A stretch of DNA of 8,394 nt from an uncultured Desulfobulbus sp. (GTDB lineage: Bacteria > Desulfobacterota > Desulfobulbia > Desulfobulbales > Desulfobulbaceae). The DNA lies in NCBI GenBank assembly GCA_946539945.1, contig CAMNHX010000046.1, positions 1-8,394 on the forward strand. Direction: 5' to 3'. Within the stretch, counting starts at the first letter, position 1, and every line of letters begins with the position of its first letter. A program made the translations under genes and the position numbers. This document shows, piece after piece, positions 1 through 7,361 of this stretch. The notes beneath the pieces were generated by a model. The model searched no databases. It worked only from the letters and a program-made list of their open reading frames with translations, and was not told the origin of the DNA.

Positions 1-55
1 TCTTGCTCCTGAACGCGGTAGGAATCCCCCGCCTTCAGGCGGGGGAGGATGTCAA
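1..55 (+). mobile_element. Right end of an IS200/IS605-type element (partial, runs off the left edge)
   Basis: Positions 25-33 and 38-46 form a perfect 9-bp stem (TCCCCCGCC / GGCGGGGGA) around the 4-nt loop TTCA, followed by GGATGTCAA ending at 55. A GC-rich hairpin close to a terminal TCAA-like sequence is typical of right ends of IS200/IS605 elements, where the TnpA transposase recognises a subterminal hairpin and cuts beside it. In these elements the tnpB gene usually ends at or just before this hairpin. Here two plus-strand frames run open through the hairpin: the frame from position 2 stops at 74-76, and the frame from position 3 runs to the TGA at 117-119. Either could be a tnpB 3' end, but too little is visible to choose. 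The orientation would send tnpB transcription toward rpsA. A plain intrinsic terminator is less likely because no T tract follows the stem directly. The identification is from memory of such ends. Confidence 0.6.
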
Positions 56-115
56 GCAGCCTCCTCTTTTTCTTAACCCCTTTCCCAGACAGGCAATAAG
101 GCCCACAGGAAACCC

Positions 116-1837
116 ATGACACAGAACGCAATTCAACCCGCCCAGGCAGCGGAAGAAGGCAGTTTTGCCAAACTTTTTGAACAGGAAGACTCCAGCTACA
201 ATAAAGTCATCAGTGTAGGAGATGTTGTACTCGGCACCGTCGTGGATCTGGCCGGCGAAGACGTCATTATTGATGTTGGTGAAAAATCGGAATGCCGCAT
301 CCCGATTTCAGAGTTCCGGCACGAAGACCCGGAACGGGAAATCGCCATTGGCGACGAGTTTGAGGTCTTTGCGGAAAAACGCGACGAAAACGGCGGTTTG
401 GTGCTTTCCCGCGAAAAAGCCATTGCCATCAAGGTCTGGGAACAGATTGCCCGCATTCAGGAAGAGGACGGCACTATTGAGGGGCGCATTGAGAGTCGCG
501 TCAAGGGCGGTATGTCGGTGGACATCGGCGTTCCAGCCTTCCTGCCCTACTCCCAAATCGATCTGCGGCCTGTGAAGGATATGGACGCACTGATCGGGCA
601 GACCTACCAGTTCAAGATTCTGAAGTTCAACCGCAAGCGCAACAACGTGGTCATCTCCCGCCGGGTCATTCTGGAGGAGGAGCGGGCTGCGCTGCGCGAG
701 CAGATGCGCAACACCCTTCAGGAAGGGCAGATTATTCGTGGCGCCATCACCAATATCACAGACTACGGCCTTTTCATCGACCTGGGCGGCATGGACGGTC
801 TCTGCCACATTACCGACCTGTCCTGGGGCCGGGTGTCCCATCCTTCCAAGCTCTACAACGTGGGCGAGGAGCTTGAGGTCAAAATTCTGAAGTACGACAA
901 GGACGCCAACCGCATTTCCCTGGGGGTCAAGCAGCTCAAGGCTGATCCTTGGGAGAAGGTGCCTGAACTGTACGCGCCGGGAGCGCGGATGCCGGGCAAG
1001 GTTGTCTCCATCACTGACTACGGCGTCTTTGTGGAACTGGAGGAAGGCGTTGAAGGTCTGGTGCATATCTCTGAAATGAGCTGGTCCAAGAAACCCAAGC
1101 ATCCGTCCAAGATGGTGGGCGTGGGCGACACCATTGACGTGCAGGTGCTGAAGGTTGAAGCAGACACCAAGCGCATTTCCTTGGGCATGAAGCAGCTCCT
1201 GCCCAACCCTTGGGATGTGGTGGAAGAAAACTATCCTGTGGGTGCGATCATTGAGGGCAAGATCAAGAACATCACCGACTTCGGCATTTTCATCGGTATT
1301 GAGGAGGGTATTGACGGCCTGATCCACGTTTCCGACCTGTCCTGGACAGAGCGCATCAAGCATCCTTCTGAAAAGTATGCCAAAGGTGACACCATCCGTG
1401 CGGTGGTACTCAAGATTGACAAGGAAAACGAGCGCTTCTCCCTGGGCGTCAAGCAGCTTGAGCCAGACCCCTGGCAGGCTGCAGTCACCAAGTATCCCAT
1501 TGGCACCACTGTTGAGGGCGCAATCACCAATGTGACGGACTTCGGCATCTTTGTCCAGCTTGAGGAAGGTATTGAAGGTCTGGTACACGTCTCCGAGATT
1601 TCAAAGGACAAGGTCAAGACTCCGGTTGATATGTTCAAGGTGGGAGACCGCTTGCAGGCCATGGTTATCAACGTTTCAGCCAATGACCGGAAAATTGGCC
1701 TTTCCATCAAAGCCCTACAGGAAAAGGAGGAAAACAACGGCGTGGTTCCTGAAGAATACATGCCCAAAGCACAGGAAGGTCCTTCGACGCTGGGCGACCT
1801 GTTGAAAGCCGCAGCCGAAGAAAATGCCCAGAAGTAA
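116..1837 (+). CDS. rpsA: 30S ribosomal protein S1
   Basis: The 573-aa product is close to the usual length of bacterial S1 (E. coli 557). S1 binds mRNA on the small ribosomal subunit and helps load transcripts with weak Shine-Dalgarno sites or structure. Six S1 (OB-fold) domains are visible at roughly residues 34-102, 119-184, 204-273, 289-360, 376-447 and 463-533. Domains 3 to 6 carry the clear repeat 'ITDYG/FGxFxxLxxGxxGLxHxSxxSW', and domains 1 and 2 are more divergent, as expected for the ribosome-binding part. The tail ends in a charged segment with 'STLGDLLKAA'. The ATG at 116 is preceded by AGGAAA at 107-112. The IHF/HU-family gene follows 81 bp downstream; rpsA followed by an IHF-type gene is also the order in E. 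coli (rpsA-ihfB). No convincing promoter is visible between the IS-like end and the start, so the promoter may lie farther left or inside the element. Confidence 0.98.
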   Translation: MTQNAIQPAQAAEEGSFAKLFEQEDSSYNKVISVGDVVLGTVVDLAGEDVIIDVGEKSECRIPISEFRHEDPEREIAIGDEFEVFAEKRDENGGLVLSREKAIAIKVWEQIARIQEEDGTIEGRIESRVKGGMSVDIGVPAFLPYSQIDLRPVKDMDALIGQTYQFKILKFNRKRNNVVISRRVILEEERAALREQMRNTLQEGQIIRGAITNITDYGLFIDLGGMDGLCHITDLSWGRVSHPSKLYNVGEELEVKILKYDKDANRISLGVKQLKADPWEKVPELYAPGARMPGKVVSITDYGVFVELEEGVEGLVHISEMSWSKKPKHPSKMVGVGDTIDVQVLKVEADTKRISLGMKQLLPNPWDVVEENYPVGAIIEGKIKNITDFGIFIGIEEGIDGLIHVSDLSWTERIKHPSEKYAKGDTIRAVVLKIDKENERFSLGVKQLEPDPWQAAVTKYPIGTTVEGAITNVTDFGIFVQLEEGIEGLVHVSEISKDKVKTPVDMFKVGDRLQAMVINVSANDRKIGLSIKALQEKEENNGVVPEEYMPKAQEGPSTLGDLLKAAAEENAQK

Positions 1838-1838
1838 A

Positions 1839-1903
1839 CCAGTGCTGAAGGTTCTGGAAGGGGCTGGTTGTTGCCGTGCCCCTTCCTGCAACCGCAGCGC
1901 TGG
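1839..1903 (+). promoter_or_regulatory. Long imperfect RNA hairpin between rpsA and the IHF/HU gene
   Basis: Almost the whole gap folds on itself. The outer stem is 1839-1847 with 1895-1903 (9 pairs, one G-U), the middle stem 1850-1853 with 1890-1893 (4 pairs), and the inner stem 1856-1864 with 1878-1886 (9 perfect pairs, GGAAGGGGC / GCCCCTTCC), closed by a 13-nt loop. It starts right after the rpsA stop and ends 3 nt before the downstream Shine-Dalgarno region (AGGA at 1907-1910). No T tract follows, so it is not an ordinary intrinsic terminator. It could be a processing or stability element that sets rpsA against downstream expression; that role is inference. Confidence 0.6.
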
Positions 1904-1918
1904 TAAAGGAAGAGAGGT

Positions 1919-2230
1919 ATGCTCAAGCGTGAGCTGGTTAACGCTGTCTCACAACGACTTGGTAATTACTACAAACAGGATATAAGTCAGGCTGTAGATA
2001 TTATTCTGGAAGAGATTGCGCAGGCTTTGAGCGAGGATCGACGGGTTGAAATCCGGAGTTTCGGCAGTTTTGCTGTCAGGCAGCGCAAGCCGCGCTTGAC
2101 CAGAAATCCCAGAACCGGAAAAATAATGCACATTCCGGCAAGGAAAACGCTCCACTTCACCATGAGCAAGTCGCTGAAGCAAGACTTGATTGAGCACAAT
2201 GCGCAAGACCAGTCGTTAGACGACACGTAG
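1919..2230 (+). CDS. IHF/HU-family nucleoid DNA-binding protein (IHF-beta-like)
   Basis: This 103-aa protein belongs to the HU/IHF family of small dimeric proteins that bend DNA and organise the nucleoid. The N-terminal helices (residues 3-38) lead into 'RRVEIRSFGSF' at 41-51, the family's core turn. The DNA-binding arm follows with 'RNPRTG' at 62-67, whose proline is the residue that wedges between base pairs. 'VEIRSFGSF' plus 'RNPRTG' resembles E. coli IhfB more than typical HU, and the position after rpsA also fits ihfB. A heterodimer partner cannot be judged from this window, so the protein could equally act as a homodimer. The C-terminus has an acidic extension of about 10 residues beyond the usual family end. 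The ATG at 1919 has AGGA (1907-1910) and GAGAGG (1912-1917) upstream. A strong terminator ends the unit at 2237-2271. Confidence 0.93.
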   Translation: MLKRELVNAVSQRLGNYYKQDISQAVDIILEEIAQALSEDRRVEIRSFGSFAVRQRKPRLTRNPRTGKIMHIPARKTLHFTMSKSLKQDLIEHNAQDQSLDDT

Positions 2231-2236
2231 CCAGAG

Positions 2237-2271
2237 AAAACCGGTTTCCTGCAAGGGAAACCGGTTTTTTT
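2237..2271 (+). terminator. Intrinsic terminator after the IHF/HU gene, possibly bidirectional
   Basis: A 13-bp perfect stem, 2237-2249 with 2256-2268, closes a 6-nt loop (TGCAAG) and merges into a run of seven T at 2265-2271. It starts 6 nt after the IHF/HU stop codon. Read on the minus strand the same stem ends in TTTT, so it could also stop transcripts from the converging Sua5-domain gene, whose stop lies about 20 bp away. Confidence 0.92.
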
Positions 2272-2273
2272 GC

Positions 2274-2296
2274 CTGTTCTGAACGGTTCAGAACAG
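2274..2296. repeat. Perfect 23-nt palindrome at the convergent gene ends
   Basis: Two perfect 11-nt arms, CTGTTCTGAAC at 2274-2284 and GTTCAGAACAG at 2286-2296, flank a single central base (G2285). The right arm covers the stop codon and last codons of the minus-strand Sua5-domain gene. No T run follows in either direction, so it is not a second intrinsic terminator. It could form a compact hairpin on either transcript or be a protein-binding dyad. Confidence 0.85.
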
Positions 2297-2905
2297 ATCG
2301 CAGGAACCCTTGCCCTTGCGCAGGACTTCGGGCCTGTCATCATCCACCAGAGAGACCACGGTTGAGGGTTCAGGCGTCAGTTCTCCACCGTCCACAATAC
2401 CGTCAACCAGCTTGCCGAACAGGTCTTCCGCATCAAGGGCGTCACGCACCAGGGCTTCTCCTCCTTCCTCATGGGCGCTGGTGTTGAGTACAGGATTGCC
2501 CAGAGCGGCAATCAGGGCCAGGCAGATGGGCGAGTTGGGTACGCGGATGCCCACAGTCTTCTGGCGGGTGAGCATGATCTTGGGTGTCAGCTTGGTGCCG
2601 GGCAGCACAAAGGTATAGGGACCAGGCAGACAGCGGCGCATGAGGCGATAGGCCTTGTTGCCCACGTGACCATAGGCGCTGATGTTCGTGAGCGAGTCGC
2701 ACATGAAGCTGAAGGGCTTGTCCTTGGCGCGGTGCTTGATCTGGTAGATTCGCTTGACTGCCTTCTGGTTGAAGATGTCGCAGCCTATGCCGTACATGGT
2801 GTCGGTCGGATAGCAGAGTACACCGCCAGAACGCAGGATTTCGGCAGCCTGTTCAATCAGCCGCGCCTGGGGATTTTCCGGGTTGATGCGCAGTATTTTA
2901 CCCAT
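2288..2905 (-). CDS. YciO-like Sua5/YrdC-domain protein (threonylcarbamoyl-AMP synthase family)
   Basis: The predicted 205-aa protein is a single Sua5/YrdC/YciO domain. Family members such as TsaC condense threonine, bicarbonate and ATP into threonylcarbamoyl-AMP, the precursor of t6A in ANN-decoding tRNAs. Along its length it resembles E. coli YciO (206 aa): 'INPENPQARLIEQA' at 7-20, 'YPTDTMYG' at 32-39, 'LPGPYTFVLPGTK' at 93-105, 'VGIRVP' at 118-123, 'NTSA' at 141-144 and 'PSTVV' at 180-184. It keeps a K-x-R triplet (KHR, 57-59) plus K63, matching the substrate-binding KxR motif of active synthases, which E. coli YciO as I recall it lacks. I chose the ATG at 2905 because GAGAGG lies just upstream and the YciO-like sequence begins there; an upstream ATG at 2986 would add 27 unconserved residues. 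The gene converges on the IHF/HU gene and diverges from guaB. TsaC versus YciO paralogue status cannot be settled here. Confidence 0.9.
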   Translation of the reverse strand: MGKILRINPENPQARLIEQAAEILRSGGVLCYPTDTMYGIGCDIFNQKAVKRIYQIKHRAKDKPFSFMCDSLTNISAYGHVGNKAYRLMRRCLPGPYTFVLPGTKLTPKIMLTRQKTVGIRVPNSPICLALIAALGNPVLNTSAHEEGGEALVRDALDAEDLFGKLVDGIVDGGELTPEPSTVVSLVDDDRPEVLRKGKGSCDLF

Positions 2906-2973
2906 ATTTGCACCTCTCAAAGGTCCTCGTAGCGGCAGGGCCTGTCTGTTTTGCGTCGCCTCATGTGGCTGTT

Positions 2974-2992
2974 CCTGCCTGCGCAAGGCAGG
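2974..2992. repeat. 7-bp hairpin in the upstream region of the Sua5-domain gene
   Basis: CCTGCCT at 2974-2980 pairs perfectly with AGGCAGG at 2986-2992 around the loop GCGCA. On the minus strand it would lie in the 5' untranslated region, about 70 nt before the chosen ATG. On the plus strand only a loose T-rich stretch follows (3000-3008, after a 7-nt gap), so it makes a poor terminator. Its role is unknown. Confidence 0.5.
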
Positions 2993-3022
2993 CCCGGTAT
3001 TTTCTTTTCACGACAAACGTGC

Positions 3023-3029
3023 TATTGTA
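3023..3029. promoter_or_regulatory. Candidate overlapping -10 elements for guaB (+) and the Sua5-domain gene (-)
   Basis: On the plus strand 3023-3028 reads TATTGT (4 of 6 to TATAAT). On the minus strand 3029-3024 reads TACAAT (5 of 6). Neither has a good -35 hexamer at 16-18 bp. A small dyad, CACG-ACAAA-CGTG at 3009-3021, ends just before it and could be an operator. This is a weak, position-based suggestion. Confidence 0.3.
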
Positions 3030-3052
3030 ACCGATTCAACTGTTCAGCCATA

Positions 3053-4675
<1,623 letters not shown>

Positions 4676-4679
<4 letters not shown>

Positions 4680-6226
4680 CAGCAGAGACCCAGAAAATCC
4701 TCATCCTTGACTTTGGTTCGCAGACCACCCAGCTTATTGCCCGCCGTATCCGTGAGCAAAAGGTGTACAGCGAAATTCATCCCTACACCATGCCCCTGGA
4801 TAAACTGAAGGTGCTACGGCCCCAAGGCATTATCCTGTCGGGCAGTCCAGCCAGCGTCTATGACGACGATGCGCCAGAATGCGATCCCGGCCTTTTCGAA
4901 CTCGGTGTGCCGGTTCTGGGTATCTGCTACGGCGCACAGTTAATGACCCGTCAACTGGGAGGGCGGGTGGCCAGCGCGGAAAAGCGCGAATTTGGCAAGG
5001 CGGAATTGACCATTCAAAAGTCGGAAGGCATTTTTTCTGGTTTGAGGGCCGCGCCTGCAGGGCATCAGGTCTGGATGAGCCACGGTGATCGCATTGAGGA
5101 GCCAGCGCCAGGCTTTGTCATCAGCGCCACGAGCGCCCATTCGCCAGCAGCAGCCTTGCAGCACACGGAAAAGCCCTTTTTTGCGGTCCAGTTCCATCCT
5201 GAAGTGGCCCACACCGTGATCGGCACGGACCTGCTGAAAAACTTTGTCTTTGGTGTTTGCGGCTGCAAGCCCTCCTGGACCGTGCAGTCCTTTATCGAGA
5301 GCACAGTGGCAGCCATTCGGGCGCAGGTAGGCGAGGCCAAGGTTCTCTGCGCCCTGTCCGGCGGGGTGGACTCTTCAGTGACAGCCGCCTTGGTACACCG
5401 CGCCATTGGCAGCCAGCTCACCTGCATCCATGTGAACAACGGCCTGATGCGCAGTGGCGAATCCGACGCGGTTATCCGCTTTTTCCGCAGCCAGAACACA
5501 GTGCAGCTTGTGGACATTGACGCCACTGACTTCTTTTTGGGGCGGCTCAAGGGTGTGACCAGCCCGGAAGAGAAGCGCAAGATCATTGGGCACGGCTTTA
5601 TCGAGATCTTTGAGCGCGAGGCCAAAAAGCTGGAGGCTGTCCGTTTTCTGGCGCAGGGCACGCTGTACCCGGATGTGATCGAGTCTGTGACCTTTCGCGG
5701 CAAGGCTCCCATCAAGTCGCACCACAACGTGGGCGGCTTGCCGGAGCGCATGAACCTGCAGCTGATTGAACCGCTCCGCGAGCTGTTCAAGGATGAAGTA
5801 CGGCTTTTGGGGCTGGAACTGGGTCTGCCCAAAGAGGCGGTCTTCCGCCAACCTTTCCCGGGACCTGGTCTGGGAATCCGCATCATGGGCGAGATCACGG
5901 CGGAACGGCTGGAGGTGTTGCGCCAGGCTGACGCCATTGTGCTGGCAGAGATGAAGGCTTCCGGCTGGTACGACAGGGTTTGGCAGTCCTTTGCCGTGCT
6001 TTTGCCCATCCGCACGGTAGGTGTCATGGGCGATGGTCGTACCTATGAAAACGTGGTGGCGCTTCGCGCTGTGGACAGCAAGGACGCCATGACCGCTGAC
6101 TGGTCGCAACTGCCTTACGAGCTTTTGGGCCGCATCTCCAACCGCATTATCAACGAGGTGCGCGGGGTCAACCGGGTGGTGTACGATATTTCCTCCAAGC
6201 CGCCTGCGACGATTGAGTGGGAGTGA
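4676..6226 (+). CDS. guaA: GMP synthase (glutamine-hydrolysing)
   Basis: GuaA aminates XMP to GMP using glutamine and ATP, directly after the GuaB step. The 516-aa protein (E. coli 525) has the standard layout. A class I glutamine amidotransferase domain covers about residues 7-190, with the nucleophile C84 in 'GICYGAQ' and the rest of the triad at H174 and E176 in 'VQFHPEV'. An ATP pyrophosphatase domain carries the PP-loop 'SGGVDSS' (228-234). The dimerisation and XMP-binding C-terminal domain contains '[15 protein letters not shown]' and ends in 'KPPATIEWE'. The start at 4676 gives the family N-terminus '[17 protein letters not shown]'. The gene begins 5 nt after the guaB stop, and its own stop overlaps the start of the next gene by 4 nt, suggesting translational coupling at both ends. 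Confidence 0.98.
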
Positions 6227-6591
6227 AAGTCCAAGACTTTGTGGCACAATGGCTTGCCACTTTTGGACGAGGAGTACCCAGGGCAGTCATGCAGAGCCGC
6301 GTCACTGGAGGACGCAACCTGTGGCATATCTGCACTTGGGGGCAGGTTCCCTGCCTGGAAGGGGATACGGCGCGTCAGGCTTTTGATGCCTTGCCCTGTA
6401 CGCCTGTCCTGCAATACCGTGAAAGCGCTCGCCGTGTTGAAACTGTCGGCAAACCTCTTGCCACAGACTTGGAAATGGAGACCGGTGTCTCTACAGATGT
6501 TTATATTGTGGATGCTGATTTCACGTGGACCTATGTCCATACCCATGAAGAGGACTGTGGACCGTACTTTTGCGCTTTGCCCCATACCTGA
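6223..6591 (+). CDS. Uncharacterised 122-aa protein coupled to guaA (possibly DUF4275-like)
   Basis: The frame starts with GTG at 6223-6225 and overlaps the guaA TGA (6224-6226) as GTGA, a typical translational-coupling junction. An alternative in-frame GTG lies at 6217 and the first ATG at 6289. The product has no signal peptide or membrane segment. Two stretches look conserved: '[20 protein letters not shown]' at 33-52, and residues 92-116, containing '[18 protein letters not shown]' and ending 'GPYF'. These remind me of the DUF4275 family of short bacterial proteins of unknown function, but that is from memory and unverified. It is cysteine- and tryptophan-rich for its size (4 Cys, 4 Trp). 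Other frames across this stretch, including one from 6239 to 6607, lack such motifs. The context behind guaBA could mean a link to nucleotide metabolism or only cotranscription; I assign no function. Confidence 0.75.
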   Translation: MKVQDFVAQWLATFGRGVPRAVMQSRVTGGRNLWHICTWGQVPCLEGDTARQAFDALPCTPVLQYRESARRVETVGKPLATDLEMETGVSTDVYIVDADFTWTYVHTHEEDCGPYFCALPHT

Positions 6592-6619
6592 AGCTTGCAA
6601 GGTGTAACCAGACAGAACC

Positions 6620-7144
6620 ATGAATATTTTGATCCTGAACGGCAGCCCGAGAAAAAACGGCAATACTGCCGCAATGGTACAAGCCTTTGCAGAATCTGCT
6701 GCAAACCGGCATCAAATCACCAGAATAGACGTGTGCGCAAAGCGTATCGCTGGCTGCATGGCCTGTGAGTACTGTCACACCAAAGGCAAGGGCGTCTGCG
6801 TGCAAAAGGACGATATGCAAGAGGTGTATGCAGCCTTGGCAGAAGCGGAAATGCTGGTCCTGGCCTCGCCCATCTACTATCACGGTCTTTCCGGGCAACT
6901 CAAATGCACGATTGATCGTCTGTATGCGGCGGCCTATCCCCAGAAGCCCGCCAAACTGCAAAAGGTCGCCATGATCCTGTCCTCTGGCGACGCGGATATG
7001 TATGAGGGAGCGCTATTCTCCTTCAAAGGCGACTTCCTGGACTACCTTGGTTTGGAAAATATGGGTGTTTTCACTGCGCATGGCGCAGAAAACAAGTCGT
7101 TGGCAAAACTTGCGGAGCTTCGTGCCTTTGGGGCCAGCCTTTGA
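6620..7144 (+). CDS. Flavodoxin-fold NAD(P)H-dependent oxidoreductase, iron-sulfur flavoprotein-like
   Basis: The 174-aa protein starts with 'MNILILNGSPRKNGNT', the first beta strand and FMN-phosphate-binding loop of the NADPH-dependent FMN reductase/flavodoxin_2 superfamily. 'ASPIYYHGLSGQLKCTIDRL' (82-101) is the second flavin-binding segment, and 'SSGD' follows at 121-124. Cysteines C46, C49, C52 and C60 give the spacing Cx2Cx2Cx7C. This matches the compact motif described for iron-sulfur flavoproteins (Isf), which hold a [4Fe-4S] cluster next to FMN and reduce O2, peroxide or other acceptors. Many relatives with similar cysteines are annotated only as flavodoxin family proteins, so the cluster is inference. 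Length is slightly below archaeal Isf (about 190 aa). Only a weak AAGGTG (6598-6603), about 16 nt upstream, could serve as ribosome binding site. It begins 28 nt after the 122-aa gene and may belong to the guaBA unit. Confidence 0.88.
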   Translation: MNILILNGSPRKNGNTAAMVQAFAESAANRHQITRIDVCAKRIAGCMACEYCHTKGKGVCVQKDDMQEVYAALAEAEMLVLASPIYYHGLSGQLKCTIDRLYAAAYPQKPAKLQKVAMILSSGDADMYEGALFSFKGDFLDYLGLENMGVFTAHGAENKSLAKLAELRAFGASL

Positions 7145-7361
7145 GAGGAAATCTGAAGGCTTGATTGATCCCGTGCATGAAGCAAAAGTTCTTGATACAC
7201 CCAGGAGAGGCTTGAAAACCCACGTTAAAACTCTTGGTTTTTCTTTTGAACCTGTTGGATATATTGATTTACTCCTTCCTCATTGGAGGCTACAGCAAGC
7301 GAAAGAGGCGCATTCAGAAAAGAGACTGCACCATCACCCAAACAACAACCGGAAAACACTT
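7145..7361 (+). promoter_or_regulatory. Gap before the NYN gene with candidate promoter and weak terminator
   Basis: This 217-bp gap is more A+T rich than the genes around it. GAAAACC at 7214-7220 can pair with GGTTTTT at 7236-7242 around a 15-nt loop, with more T following (7244-7247), a weak terminator candidate for the upstream unit. TATATT at 7260-7265 is a possible -10 for the NYN gene, but no good -35 is present. The NYN frame is open upstream to 7002, but that extension overlaps the flavoprotein gene and shows no family motif. Confidence 0.3.

Noticed and set aside
25..46. GC hairpin as a plain intrinsic terminator
   Set aside because: The T-rich stretch starts about 16 nt after the stem, too far for normal termination, while the TCAA end fits an IS200/IS605 right end better.
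308..1588. 426-aa open frame antisense to rpsA
   Set aside because: It shadows the biased codon use of rpsA, has no Shine-Dalgarno site, and its repeats mirror the S1 domain repeats on the other strand.
2906..2986. Upstream ATG (2986) for the minus-strand Sua5-domain gene
   Set aside because: It adds 27 unconserved residues, and the ATG at 2905 has a clear GAGAGG and a YciO-like N-terminus.
5065..6027. 320-aa open frame antisense to guaA
   Set aside because: Low-complexity Ser/Arg/Thr-rich product opposite conserved GuaA motifs; frame shadow.
6239..6607. Alternative 122-aa plus-strand frame after guaA
   Set aside because: It overlaps the 6223-6591 gene in another frame and lacks protein-like conserved motifs; the coupled GTGA start favours the other frame.
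7002..7361. N-terminal extension of the NYN protein into the flavoprotein gene
   Set aside because: It overlaps a well-supported gene in another frame and shows no conserved sequence before the NYN start.
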